The translations under genes were made by a program, and so were the position numbers. Below, piece after piece: positions 7,637-15,215 of a stretch of 16,578 bases of DNA. The stretch is from JBDKVA01 sp039679375 (GTDB taxonomy: Bacteria > Bacillota > Clostridia > Acetivibrionales > DTU013). Position 1 is the first letter of the stretch; each line of letters opens with the position of its first letter. Below the pieces are notes generated by a model that saw nothing but the letters and a program-made list of their open reading frames with translations, was not told the DNA's origin and made no database searches. The DNA lies in the NCBI GenBank assembly GCA_039679375.1, contig JBDKVA010000210.1:1-16578 (forward strand), written 5' to 3'.

Positions 7637-7668
7637 TTTATTGTAACAATAAATAAAATATTAGTCAA
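7637..7668 (-). promoter_or_regulatory. Promoter of the antitoxin-Uma2 gene with palindromic operator candidate
   Basis: On the minus strand TTGACT (7668-7663), 17 bases and TACAAT (7645-7640) form a good sigma-A promoter about 30 bases from the ATG. A perfect inverted repeat TTTATTG-TAA-CAATAAA (7637-7653) lies directly over the -10. A regulator bound there would block transcription. The Phd-like N-terminus of the gene product is the obvious candidate for autoregulation, by inference. Confidence 0.65.
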
Positions 7669-7726
7669 TTGTGTGGGAAATGTTATAAAAATATTGCTAC
7701 AGTGCATTTGTATGCCTGCAATATTT

Positions 7727-7751
7727 ATCTGCGAGGTATCAATCTGCGAGG
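7727..7751 (+). repeat. Short direct repeat upstream of the T-box promoter
   Basis: ATCTGCGAGG occurs at 7727-7736 and again at 7742-7751, a period of 15 bases. It lies within a segment bounded on both sides by AATATTT, about 20 bases before the -35 of the valS operon promoter. The repeats could be a regulator site. Nothing else supports this. Confidence 0.4.
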
Positions 7752-7772
7752 AGAATATTTAAGAACTGCTCC

Positions 7773-7801
7773 TTGACACGCTTTTTCATATAATATATTA
7801 T
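7773..7801 (+). promoter_or_regulatory. Sigma-A promoter of the T-box/valS operon
   Basis: A perfect -35 TTGACA (7773-7778) is followed after 17 bases by TATTAT (7796-7801), five of six matches to TATAAT. The predicted start near 7808 places the whole T-box leader in the transcript. Several other TATAAT-like words lie nearby in this AT-rich stretch but have poor spacing. Confidence 0.7.
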
Positions 7802-7814
7802 CATATATAATATT

Positions 7815-8104
7815 GAAGAAATGATGATCTGGAGAAGTAAACGAGCATCTGCCCACTAGAGAGAAAGGTCCGCAGGCTGAAAGACTTTTTTGGGTAAGGC
7901 AGTTGAAGGTCGCCTGGGAGTTCTGCATAAAAAGCGATGAGTCCGCATGGAATGCAGCAATGCATTCGGACAAAAGCGGCGGATCATATGCGCAAAATGC
8001 AGCGGTAAGAGCCGTTATTTCGGTGAGATGCCCGTTTATGGGAATTTTGGTGGTACCGCGGAGAGCAACCCTTCGTCCAATAAAGCTTGGATGGAGGGTT
8101 TTTT
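7815..8104 (+). ncRNA. T-box leader RNA (probable tRNA-Val sensor)
   Basis: This is a transcription-attenuation riboswitch that binds uncharged tRNA and lets RNA polymerase read through. The T-box core GGTGGTACCGCG is at 8049-8060. The UGGU it contains would pair with an ACCA tRNA end, which fits tRNA-Val with discriminator A. Stem I features include GAGAGA at 7859-7864 (AG-bulge type), a GGTC...GACT hairpin, and the specifier region GAAGGTCGCC at 7905-7914. There GTC (7909-7911) reads as a valine codon and agrees with valS downstream; GGT one base earlier is the alternative. A terminator follows at 8067-8104. The sensed amino acid rests mainly on the gene context. Confidence 0.88.
8067..8104 (+). 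terminator. T-box regulated intrinsic terminator
   Basis: AACCCTTCGTCC (8067-8078) pairs over 12 positions, including two G-T pairs, with GGATGGAGGGTT (8089-8100). The loop is ten bases and a run of six T follows (8099-8104). The left arm overlaps the bases needed for the competing antiterminator with the T-box core, as expected for tRNA-controlled attenuation. Confidence 0.88.
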
Positions 8105-8225
8105 GATGCATAGGAAGGCCGAAGCCGCCACTGTTCCGTTTACCCGGCACGGGCAGCAGCCTGGCAGTGTATTGCAATGATATATTATATTTGTAATTCA
8201 TACAGACCGGAAGGAGATGATGTTG

Positions 8226-8468
8226 ATGCTGGCGCTTAAAATCATAGCAGGCGTTATTCTGCTGACAGGCTTCGGAACTGTACTCGGAGCTAAAAATCTT
8301 GTGAAGAGATTCAATTTGAATCAAAAAACAAGCGTAAAATTCGAGAATGAAATGAATGAGGAAGAAATTGAGCAATACAAACAAAACAAAGCTATCGTGA
8401 ATGTAAAGCTGGTTGGAATGCTGATTGCCCTCCCGGGTATCGTACTGACGCTGATTGTGTTTAGATAG
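8226..8468 (+). CDS. Small two-helix membrane protein of unknown function, T-box operon
   Basis: An 80-residue protein starts at the ATG at 8226, nine bases after AAGGAG (8211-8216). Two earlier in-frame ATGs at 8217 and 8220 lie too close to that site. Hydrophobic helices are at about 5-22 and 57-78. They flank a polar, charged loop with an acidic patch (NEMNEEEIEQ) and basic residues after helix 1 (KNLVKRF). I do not recognise the family. It lies between the T-box terminator and valS, with only 21 bases to the valS start, so it should be induced with valS when charged tRNA-Val is scarce. A role tied to that condition is possible but unproven. Confidence 0.75.
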   Translation: MLALKIIAGVILLTGFGTVLGAKNLVKRFNLNQKTSVKFENEMNEEEIEQYKQNKAIVNVKLVGMLIALPGIVLTLIVFR

Positions 8469-8489
8469 TTTCAATAAGGAGGATTGACA

Positions 8490-11138
8490 ATGGAGGAACG
8501 TGAGAATCTCGAAAAAACATATGACCCTAAACAGGTCGAGGACAGGCTATACAAGGAGTGGATGGAAAAGGGCTATTTCCATGCTGTGCCGGACAATAGC
8601 AAAATACCCTATACAATAGTGATACCGCCGCCGAATATTACAGGACAGCTCCATATGGGGCACGCGCTTGACAATACGATGCAGGACATCCTGATCAGGT
8701 GGAAGAGGATGCAGGGCTACTGCGCTTTGTGGCTTCCCGGCACCGATCACGCCAGTATCGCGACGGAGGCCAAGATCGTTGAAGCGATGGCGAAAGAAGG
8801 CATCACCAAGGAACAGATCGGCAGAGATAAATTTCTTGAAAGAGCATGGAAGTGGAGAAGGATATATGGCGGCAGGATCGTTGAACAGCTAAAGAAACTT
8901 GGCAGCTCCTGTGATTGGCAGCGTGAAAGGTTTACGATGGATGAAGGTCTGTCCAAGGCTGTCAAGGAGGTTTTTATCAAGCTGTATAAAAAAGGCCTGA
9001 TATACAGAGGCGACAGGATTATAAACTGGTGTCCGAAATGCTGCACGTCCATTTCAGATGCGGAAGTGGAATATGAGGAGCAGGAAGGGCATTTCTGGCA
9101 TATCAAATACCCAGTCAAGGGAAGCTCTGAATTTATTATCGTTGCGACGACGAGGCCGGAAACGATGCTTGGTGATACGGCTGTAGCAGTAAATCCCGAG
9201 GATGAAAGATATGCAGGTATGATTGGAAAGACCGTCATACTGCCTCTAATGAACAGGGAAATCCCGATTATTGCGGATTCATATGTAGATAAGGAATTCG
9301 GGACAGGCGCGGTCAAGATCACTCCGGCTCATGACCCCAACGACTTTGAAGTTGGCCTTAGGCACAACCTGCAGCAAATCAGGGTAATGGATGACAGGGC
9401 GCATATGAATGAAGCAGCAGGAAAATATACGGGATTGGACCGTTACAAAGCCAGGAAGCAGATCGTGGAAGACTTGAAGGAATTGGGATTGCTTGTGAAA
9501 ATCGAAGGACACAAGCATAATGTCGGCACCTGCTACAGATGCAACACGGTTATTGAGCCGATCATGTCCAGGCAGTGGTTTGTCAGCATGAAACCGTTGG
9601 CGGAACCGGCAATCGAGGCTGTAAGGAACGGAACCATTAAATTTGTACCTGATAGGTTTTCAAAGATATATTTCAACTGGATGGAAAACATCCAGGATTG
9701 GTGCATTTCAAGGCAGCTCTGGTGGGGCCACAGGATACCGGCATATTATTGCCGGGATTGCGGCTATATGATGGTGGAGCACGATGCGCCTCATACCTGC
9801 GCAAAATGCGGCAGCAAAACGATCGAACAGGATCCGGATACGCTGGACACCTGGTTCAGCTCGGCGCTCTGGCCGTTTTCTACGCTTGGGTGGCCTGAAA
9901 AGACGGAGGATCTTGAATATTTCTATCCGACGAATGTGCTTGTTACCGGCTATGACATCATTTTCTTCTGGGTGGCGAGGATGATCTTCTCCGGCCTTGA
10001 ACACATGGGGAAGGCGCCGTTTGAGCATGTATTCATCCATGGCATCGTGAGGGATGCCCAGGGCAGGAAAATGAGCAAGTCTCTCGGAAACGGCATCGAT
10101 CCGCTGGAGATCATTGACCAGTACGGCACCGATGCACTGAGGTTTGCGCTGACAATAGGGAATTCCCCCGGAAATGATCTGCGCTTTTCAACGGAGAAAG
10201 TGGAGTCAAGCAGGAACTTTGCCAATAAGATATGGAATGCTACCCGGTTTGTGCTGATGAATTTTGATGAAAATGTTGAATTTGGAAAAATGGACAGGAC
10301 AAAATTCACCGCGGCAGATCAGTGGATACTGAGCCGCGTCAACAGGCTCATCACGGAAGTGACGGACAATCTGGAGCATTTTGAACTGGGCATTGCACTG
10401 CAAAAGCTTTATGAATTTATCTGGGATGAATTCTGCGACTGGTATATTGAACTTGTCAAGCCCAGGCTGTTTGACAGGGAGGACAGTACGAGGCTCGAAG
10501 CCCAGTGGGTGCTCAATTATGTGCTAGGTACTTCGATGAAGCTGCTTCATCCGTATATGCCATTTATTACGGAGGAGATATACCGGCACTTGATCAATGA
10601 TGACGAGAGCATTATGATTTCAGCATGGCCAAAGTACGATGAATCGCTTGATTTCCCTGAAGCCGAGAAGGATATGGAGCTGATCATGAATGCAATAAAG
10701 GCTGTAAGGAATATAAAGGTAGAGATGAATGTACCACCGTCAAGAAAGACAAAGCTGATATTTGTGGCAGGAGATGCCGAACGGGAAATCCTTGGTACCG
10801 GAACAAAATTCTTTGAACGTCTTGCGGGAGCGTCGGAGATTGTTGTACAGCCGGACAAGAAGGGTATTCCACAAGGCGCCGTAGCAGCAGTGATCGCAGG
10901 TGCCGAGATATTTATACCGCTTGAGGATCTGGTCGATATACAAAAAGAAATTGAAAGGCTTGAGAAAGAAAAGGCCAATCTTGAAAAAGAACTCGAAAGA
11001 GTGGATGGCAAGCTGAATAATGCCAGTTTTGTTGCGAAAGCCCCCGCAAAGGTCATCGAAGAGGAACGCGCCAAAAAGGTCAAGTACAGTGAGATGTATG
11101 AGAAACTGCTGGAGCGCCTGAGGAGCTTGAAAAGATAA
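8490..11138 (+). CDS. valS: Valine--tRNA ligase
   Basis: ValS attaches valine to tRNA-Val and edits mischarged threonine. The ATG at 8490 lies seven bases after AAGGAGG; an in-frame TTG at 8484 is too close to it. This gives 882 residues, normal for the family. The HIGH-type motif HMGH is at 55-58 in PPNITGQLHMGHALDNT, and the KMSKS loop is at 527-531. The editing-domain stretch ATTRPETMLGDTAVAVNP follows residue 210. Cysteine pairs WCPKC, TCYRC, YYCRDC and TCAKC suggest zinc sites. The end is the ValS coiled-coil arm from about residue 815 (IQKEIERLEKEKANLEKELE). It is the main gene of the T-box operon. Confidence 0.98.
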   Translation: MEERENLEKTYDPKQVEDRLYKEWMEKGYFHAVPDNSKIPYTIVIPPPNITGQLHMGHALDNTMQDILIRWKRMQGYCALWLPGTDHASIATEAKIVEAMAKEGITKEQIGRDKFLERAWKWRRIYGGRIVEQLKKLGSSCDWQRERFTMDEGLSKAVKEVFIKLYKKGLIYRGDRIINWCPKCCTSISDAEVEYEEQEGHFWHIKYPVKGSSEFIIVATTRPETMLGDTAVAVNPEDERYAGMIGKTVILPLMNREIPIIADSYVDKEFGTGAVKITPAHDPNDFEVGLRHNLQQIRVMDDRAHMNEAAGKYTGLDRYKARKQIVEDLKELGLLVKIEGHKHNVGTCYRCNTVIEPIMSRQWFVSMKPLAEPAIEAVRNGTIKFVPDRFSKIYFNWMENIQDWCISRQLWWGHRIPAYYCRDCGYMMVEHDAPHTCAKCGSKTIEQDPDTLDTWFSSALWPFSTLGWPEKTEDLEYFYPTNVLVTGYDIIFFWVARMIFSGLEHMGKAPFEHVFIHGIVRDAQGRKMSKSLGNGIDPLEIIDQYGTDALRFALTIGNSPGNDLRFSTEKVESSRNFANKIWNATRFVLMNFDENVEFGKMDRTKFTAADQWILSRVNRLITEVTDNLEHFELGIALQKLYEFIWDEFCDWYIELVKPRLFDREDSTRLEAQWVLNYVLGTSMKLLHPYMPFITEEIYRHLINDDESIMISAWPKYDESLDFPEAEKDMELIMNAIKAVRNIKVEMNVPPSRKTKLIFVAGDAEREILGTGTKFFERLAGASEIVVQPDKKGIPQGAVAAVIAGAEIFIPLEDLVDIQKEIERLEKEKANLEKELERVDGKLNNASFVAKAPAKVIEEERAKKVKYSEMYEKLLERLRSLKR

Positions 11139-11180
11139 AAAACATGCACCATATGCATAAAAATTGTGAGGTAATGGCTT

Positions 11181-12404
11181 ATGAGTATATTGATCAATAC
11201 CCTGTTGGCTGTGGTGGCATTGGCACTGACAATTTTTCTGCTCAGGAAAAAAGTCAACCTGGGTCTTGTCATGCTGATGGATTCGGCTTTTATAGCGCTT
11301 ATAGCCAAAATACCTGTAGAAAAGTCACTGGACTATTTCCTGGCCGGCGCATTATCAAAAAGCACCATCAAACTGATTATTATACTCTTTCTGATCATGA
11401 TGCTGGAAAATATCATGAGAAATACCGGCATGATCAGTGAAATCGTAGAAAACCTGAAGGAACTGACAGGCGGCAACCGGCTTGCGTCTGCCATCCTTCC
11501 GGCGACTCTCGGCCTTTTGCCGTCCCCCGGCGGAGCCAGATTTTCGTGCCCAATGGTGGAAGAAGTGACGAAAGAGAACACAAGCAGCATGAATAAGGCG
11601 TATATAAACTACTGGTTCAGGCATGTATGGCTGGACGGCTTTATTTTGTACCCCGGGGTCATACTGGCCGCTGAATTGATGCAGGTTTCCGTTATAAGCT
11701 TTTTCATGCACCTGATACCCTTTATGCTTGTCAGTGTTGTCATTGGTACCATTACCGGGCTAAGCGGCGTCAAAAAGGAGGAGATCGCCCGTACAAAACC
11801 TTTCAAAAAAAGCATTACAGCTTTCTTGACCGCAATGCTTCCGATCCTCATAGTTATTACTGCGTATGTTCTGCTGATCGATATTACTCCGTATTCCCTT
11901 GAAATTGCATCGGGGGGAGTGGTTGCTGCCTTGCTCATCATTAAGAGGTATACCTTAAAAGGTATTGCAAAGACCGCCGGAGAAGCATTCCCTGTAAAGC
12001 TGGTCATCATCATTTTCGGCGTAATGGTGTTTAAGGAGTTTGTTCTTAACTCCGGTGCCATCACAGCGCTTTCCAATCTCCTGAATACATATGGCATACC
12101 CCCTGCGGTACTGTTCCTGCTGCTCCCGTTTGCAGGCGGCTTTACCTCGGGTATAACCGTCAGTTTTGTTTCACTGACCTTCCCGATCCTGATCCCCCTT
12201 GGCCTCGATAAAAGCATATGGTATGCCGTGATTGCATTTACGGCAGGCACCATAGGGAATATGTTCACACCACTTCATCTGTGTGCCGTAATGACTGCAG
12301 ACTACTATCATGTCTCTCTCAGCAAGCTCCTCAGAAAAGTGTCCTTTTCAGAGATCCCTATGATGGTCCTGGTTGTAGCCATACTGGCTGCGATGATCAT
12401 GTGA
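11181..12404 (+). CDS. DUF401 family integral membrane protein, putative transporter
   Basis: The 407 residues form about ten hydrophobic helices, beginning at residues 4-21 with LINTLLAVVALALTIFLL. The loop GLLPSPGGARFSCP at 111-124 and the C-terminal FTAGTIGNMFTPLHLC are features I associate with DUF401 proteins, which resemble ion-transporter superfamily permeases. The second half repeats the architecture of the first (for example PFAGGFTSGITVSF), as in inverted-repeat permeases. The ATG follows GAGGT by eight bases. The gene starts 42 bp after valS and I see no terminator in the gap, so it may be part of the T-box operon. Substrate is unknown. Co-regulation with valS would make an amino-acid-related substrate worth testing. 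Confidence 0.82.
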   Translation: MSILINTLLAVVALALTIFLLRKKVNLGLVMLMDSAFIALIAKIPVEKSLDYFLAGALSKSTIKLIIILFLIMMLENIMRNTGMISEIVENLKELTGGNRLASAILPATLGLLPSPGGARFSCPMVEEVTKENTSSMNKAYINYWFRHVWLDGFILYPGVILAAELMQVSVISFFMHLIPFMLVSVVIGTITGLSGVKKEEIARTKPFKKSITAFLTAMLPILIVITAYVLLIDITPYSLEIASGGVVAALLIIKRYTLKGIAKTAGEAFPVKLVIIIFGVMVFKEFVLNSGAITALSNLLNTYGIPPAVLFLLLPFAGGFTSGITVSFVSLTFPILIPLGLDKSIWYAVIAFTAGTIGNMFTPLHLCAVMTADYYHVSLSKLLRKVSFSEIPMMVLVVAILAAMIM

Positions 12405-12447
12405 GCATTTTCAAAGAAAGGTATATTCCGATTGCCGTGTAAAATTT

Positions 12448-12602
12448 GTGATATAATGTATCTGCCAATAAGTTGAAATGCAGATACATTATATCGCTCC
12501 GCGGGAATTAGCCGCCCGCGCGAAATTTTCGGCCAAGGGATCATGACGCCGAAACGCGCATGGGCAATTATATCATGATTTCTGCGGAAATCATGATATA
12601 AT
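12448..12602 (+). repeat. Cluster of four inverted repeats between the DUF401 gene and nadE
   Basis: Four hairpins follow one another. A: GATATAATGTATCTGC (12450-12465) pairs perfectly with 12480-12495 around a 14-base loop. B: CGCGGG (12500-12505) pairs with CCCGCG (12515-12520). C: TTTCGGC (12527-12533) pairs with GCCGAAA (12548-12554), again with a 14-base loop. D: ATTATATCATGATTTC (12567-12582) pairs perfectly with 12587-12602 around TGCG. The outer two are AT-rich and the inner two GC-rich. The nine-base word TGATATAAT stands at 12449-12457 and 12594-12602, and inverted at 12567-12575. There is no T-tract. It could be a structured RNA, a small palindromic mobile element, or a regulatory array. 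Confidence 0.7.
12594..12602 (+). promoter_or_regulatory. Possible extended -10 promoter of nadE
   Basis: TGATATAAT matches the extended -10 pattern TGnTATAAT exactly and lies in the right arm of hairpin D, about 37 bases before the preferred nadE start. No convincing -35 is found 17 bases upstream. Because the arm is palindromic, the same word also occurs on the minus strand at 12575-12567. Confidence 0.4.
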
Positions 12603-12639
12603 AAAATAAATAATGATAACTTGGAATGCAGGTGGATAT

Positions 12640-14562
12640 ATGGATTACGGATTTATCAAGGTAGCGGCGGCAGTGCCGGAACTTAAAATAGCGGACTGTA
12701 TTTTCAATGCGGAAAAAATAGTAGAAATGCTGAAAGAGGCAGAGGAATCGGGCGTGCAGATCGTGGTATTCCCTGAACTCTCACTGACGGCATATACATG
12801 CGGTGACCTGTTCCAGCAGCAGCTGCTGCTGCAAGAAGCGATAAACGGGCTTCGCAAAGTAGCGGAAAGTACAAGGTCCTTTAATGTTCTGGCAATTGTC
12901 GGAATGCCTTTGCTTGTGGACAACCAGCTGTTCAACTGTGCGGCTGTTGTGCAGGAGGGCCGGATACTCGGCATAGTGCCCAAAACTTATATTCCCGGTT
13001 ATAAGGAATTTTACGAGGAACGCTGGTTTGCTTCCGGCAATCATGCCAAAATCAGCGAAGCGGAGTTGTTCGGGGAGCGTATCCCATTCGGAACGGACTT
13101 GCTGTTTGAGGCGAAAAGCCAGTATAATATCTGTTTTGGCGTAGAGATCTGCGAAGATCTTTGGGCACCGATACCTCCCAGCTCCTATCAGGCAATAGCC
13201 GGAGCCGCTTTGATTTTCAACCTTTCAGCCAGCAACGAAATCATAGGCAAATACGAATACAGGCGTGAACTGGTCTTTCAACAGTCAGGCAAATGCATTG
13301 CAGGCTATATCTATACATCCTCGGGGGTGGATGAGTCCACGACGGATGTCGTATATGGAGGTCATGCATTAATAGCTGAAAACGGAGGACTTTTGAAAGA
13401 ATCGGAGAGATTTTTGCGCAAAGGGCATATGGTAATGAGCGAGATCGATGTCCAGAAGCTGCAGAACGACAGGATCAAAGATACCAGCTTTATGGAGGGG
13501 ATCCTTACCCGCAGCTTCAGAAAAATAAGCTTCAATTTAAACGAAATGCAAAATGAACTCCTGACAAGGCATATAGAGCCTCAGCCTTTCGTGCCTTCCA
13601 ACGGGAACGTAAGAGATGTCCGCTGCAAAGAGATCTTTTCCATACAAACGGCGGGACTGGCCAGAAGGATGGCGCACACCGGTATGAAAAAGGCTATAGT
13701 TGGTATTTCGGGCGGACTGGACTCTACTCTGGCACTGATCGTGACGGCTAAAACGTTTGACATACTTGATATTCCAAGAGAAAACATCATTGCGGTTACC
13801 ATGCCCGGTTTTGGCACAACGGACACCACATACGGTAATGCAGTCCAGCTTATTAGATCAATCAAGGCGGAATTTCGCGAAATCAATATAAAGCAAGCCT
13901 GTCTGCAGCATTTTGAGGACATAGGACATGATTCATCCATACATGATGTGACCTACGAGAATGTACAGGCAAGAGAACGGATGCAGATTATGATGGATAT
14001 CGCCAACAAGCAGAGCGCGCTTGTCATAGGAACCGGAGACCTTTCCGAGCTTGCGCTCGGCTGGTGTACGTACAATGGAGACCATATGTCCATGTACTCT
14101 GTGAACTGCAGCATACCAAAGACCCTGATCAAATACCTTGTTCGCTGGGCTGCGGACAACATGACGGAAAAGGCGGCAGCGGAGGTGCTCCTGCGCATAC
14201 TTGACACGCCGATCACACCTGAATTGCTGCCTCCTGACAAGATGGGGAAAATCCAGCAGAAGACTGAGGATATCATAGGACCTTACGAATTGCATGATTT
14301 TTTCCTGTATCACACGCTCAGGTACGGAGCTTCGCCGGCAAAGGTGCTATTCCTTGCGGAACAGGCATTTAAAGGAAGCTATGACTTGAATACAATTAAA
14401 TCCTGGCTTAAAATTTTCTACAAAAGATTTTTCCAGCAGCAGTTCAAACGTTCCTGCCTGCCCGACGGACCGAAGGTCGGTACCATCAGCCTTTCTCCGA
14501 GGGGAGACTGGCGTATGCCGAGCGATGCATCAGCCCAGATGTGGCTGAAGGAGCTGGAGTAA
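12640..14562 (+). CDS. nadE: Glutamine-dependent NAD+ synthetase
   Basis: NadE amidates deamido-NAD+ to NAD+ using ammonia channelled from glutamine. The frame opens at an ATG at 12613, but the ATG at 12640, just after AGGTGG, gives the better N-terminus MDYGFIKVAAAVPELKIADC and a normal length of 640 residues. The N-terminal nitrilase-type glutaminase shows its triad: Glu46 in VVFPELSLTAY, Lys115 in VPKTYIPGY and Cys171 in VEICEDLW. The C-terminal synthetase has the PP-loop SGGLDS at 357-362 and later GTGDLSELALGWCTYNGDH, and ends DASAQMWLKELE. It is downstream of the hairpin cluster and upstream of the tRNA block. No terminator is visible after it. Confidence 0.96.
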   Translation: MDYGFIKVAAAVPELKIADCIFNAEKIVEMLKEAEESGVQIVVFPELSLTAYTCGDLFQQQLLLQEAINGLRKVAESTRSFNVLAIVGMPLLVDNQLFNCAAVVQEGRILGIVPKTYIPGYKEFYEERWFASGNHAKISEAELFGERIPFGTDLLFEAKSQYNICFGVEICEDLWAPIPPSSYQAIAGAALIFNLSASNEIIGKYEYRRELVFQQSGKCIAGYIYTSSGVDESTTDVVYGGHALIAENGGLLKESERFLRKGHMVMSEIDVQKLQNDRIKDTSFMEGILTRSFRKISFNLNEMQNELLTRHIEPQPFVPSNGNVRDVRCKEIFSIQTAGLARRMAHTGMKKAIVGISGGLDSTLALIVTAKTFDILDIPRENIIAVTMPGFGTTDTTYGNAVQLIRSIKAEFREINIKQACLQHFEDIGHDSSIHDVTYENVQARERMQIMMDIANKQSALVIGTGDLSELALGWCTYNGDHMSMYSVNCSIPKTLIKYLVRWAADNMTEKAAAEVLLRILDTPITPELLPPDKMGKIQQKTEDIIGPYELHDFFLYHTLRYGASPAKVLFLAEQAFKGSYDLNTIKSWLKIFYKRFFQQQFKRSCLPDGPKVGTISLSPRGDWRMPSDASAQMWLKELE

Positions 14563-14628
14563 GGGCTGGAGTAGGGGATGGCTTCCATGTCATCCTGAAC
14601 GAAGGTGAATGGTAGTATTGCGGGTAGG

Positions 14629-14665
14629 TATTGCAGGTATGGCACAAATATTGTAGATATGGCAC
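14629..14665 (+). repeat. Imperfect 20-base-period direct repeat upstream of tRNA-His
   Basis: TATTGCAGGTATGGCAC (14629-14645) recurs as TATTGTAGATATGGCAC (14649-14665) with two changes, and a degraded third copy (TATTGCGGGTA) starts near 14617. The second copy abuts the -35 of the tRNA-His promoter. Just upstream, GTCATCCTGAACGAAGG (14589-14605) resembles a short sequence often found dispersed in bacterial genomes; that comparison is from memory. A further small tandem duplication spans the nadE stop (GCTGGAGTAAG / GCTGGAGTAGG). Confidence 0.5.
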
Positions 14666-14694
14666 TTGACAAAACCAACTCTGTGCCTTAAAAT
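14666..14694 (+). promoter_or_regulatory. Promoter of tRNA-His
   Basis: TTGACA (14666-14671), 17 bases and TAAAAT (14689-14694) form a near-consensus sigma-A promoter about 40 bases before the tRNA. Confidence 0.8.
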
Positions 14695-14734
14695 ATCGAT
14701 ATGTCTCAAGACATGAGATATATGCCGCATATGC

Positions 14735-14812
14735 GGTGGACTTAGCTCAGTTGGTTAGAGCGCCAGGTTGTGGCCCTGGAGGTCGTGGGTTCGACCCCCA
14801 TAGTTCACCCCA
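14735..14812 (+). tRNA. tRNA-His (anticodon GTG)
   Basis: The cloverleaf is complete: acceptor GTGGACT pairs with AGTTCAC, and the anticodon stem CCAGG/CCTGG encloses TTGTGGC with anticodon GTG. The T-arm contains GGTTCGACC. The extra G at -1 (14735) faces discriminator C (14809), the histidine identity pair. CCA is encoded at 14810-14812. Confidence 0.96.
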
Positions 14813-14814
14813 GA

Positions 14815-14851
14815 AAAAGTGAGAGGTTCGCATCCGAAGCCTCTCGCTTTT
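14815..14851 (+). terminator. Intrinsic terminator of tRNA-His
   Basis: AAAAGTGAGAGG (14815-14826) pairs over 12 positions with CCTCTCGCTTTT (14840-14851), with one G-T pair and a 13-base loop. The stem ends in T-rich sequence (TTTTGATTTT). The A-run on the left arm means it could also act in the opposite direction. Confidence 0.8.
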
Positions 14852-14905
14852 GATTTTAATGCAAAATCGGCAGAGTGCGGCCGTAGTGCAGGCGGCTATT
14901 TTTAC

Positions 14906-14934
14906 TTGACAAATTGTATGCCGGCATTTATAAT
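14906..14934 (+). promoter_or_regulatory. Consensus sigma-A promoter of the tRNA-Gln/tRNA-Lys unit
   Basis: TTGACA (14906-14911) and TATAAT (14929-14934) are both perfect and separated by exactly 17 bases. The predicted start is about 14 bases before tRNA-Gln. Confidence 0.9.
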
Positions 14935-14954
14935 TGACCTTGCGTTTGAAATAT

Positions 14955-15031
14955 TGGGATGTAGCCAAGCCGGTAAGGCACAGGACTTTGACTCCTGCAT
15001 CTCGCTGGTTCGAGTCCAGCCATCCCAGCCA
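14955..15031 (+). tRNA. tRNA-Gln (anticodon TTG)
   Basis: Acceptor TGGGATG pairs with CATCCCA. The anticodon arm CAGGA/TCCTG encloses CTTTGAC, anticodon TTG, and the T-loop is GGTTCGAGTCC. Discriminator is G (15028), and CCA is encoded (15029-15031). Confidence 0.96.
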
Positions 15032-15035
15032 AATG

Positions 15036-15062
15036 AGTCGTTTCACGAAGTGAAATCCGACT
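15036..15062 (+). other. Hairpin between tRNA-Gln and tRNA-Lys
   Basis: AGTCG-TTTCAC (15036-15046), loop GAA, then GTGAAA, a TC bulge and CGACT (15058-15062) form an 11-pair stem. No T-run follows, so transcription probably continues into tRNA-Lys. The stem could mark a processing site. A second weaker pairing, GAAAGC (15063-15068) with GCTTTC (15091-15096), follows. Confidence 0.55.
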
Positions 15063-15102
15063 GAAAGCGAAGGGGCTTCGATGTCCCTAAGCTTTCCATC
15101 AT

Positions 15103-15178
15103 GGGCCATTAGCTCAGGTGGCAGAGCACTTGACTTTTAATCAAGGTGTCCGGAGTTCGAGTCTCCGATGGCTCACCA
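15103..15178 (+). tRNA. tRNA-Lys (anticodon TTT)
   Basis: Acceptor GGGCCAT pairs with ATGGCTC (one G-T pair). The anticodon arm CTTGA/TCAAG encloses CTTTTAA, anticodon TTT. The D-arm AGCTCAGGTGGCAGAGC is intact. Discriminator is A (15175), and CCA is encoded (15176-15178). Confidence 0.96.
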
Positions 15179-15215
15179 AAGATTATCCGCCGAAGGCGGC
15201 ATAATTTACCTTCTG

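Noticed and set aside
7725..8474. 249-codon minus-strand open frame over the T-box region
   Set aside because: It lies antisense to a clear T-box leader and the small membrane protein, has no recognisable domain, and its composition is that of structured RNA read in reverse.
11139..11180. Terminator between valS and the DUF401 gene
   Set aside because: The only inverted repeat (ATGCA-CCATA-TGCAT) has five pairs and no T-tract.
12613..12639. Upstream ATG start for nadE
   Set aside because: It would overlap the probable transcript start region and add residues not expected at the NadE N-terminus; the ATG at 12640 has AGGTGG just before it.
14747..15109. Minus-strand open frame reading WLDSNQRDAGVKV and WGSNPRPPGPQPGALTN
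   Set aside because: These are well-known false proteins produced by translating the antisense of tRNA genes; here they overlap tRNA-His and tRNA-Gln.
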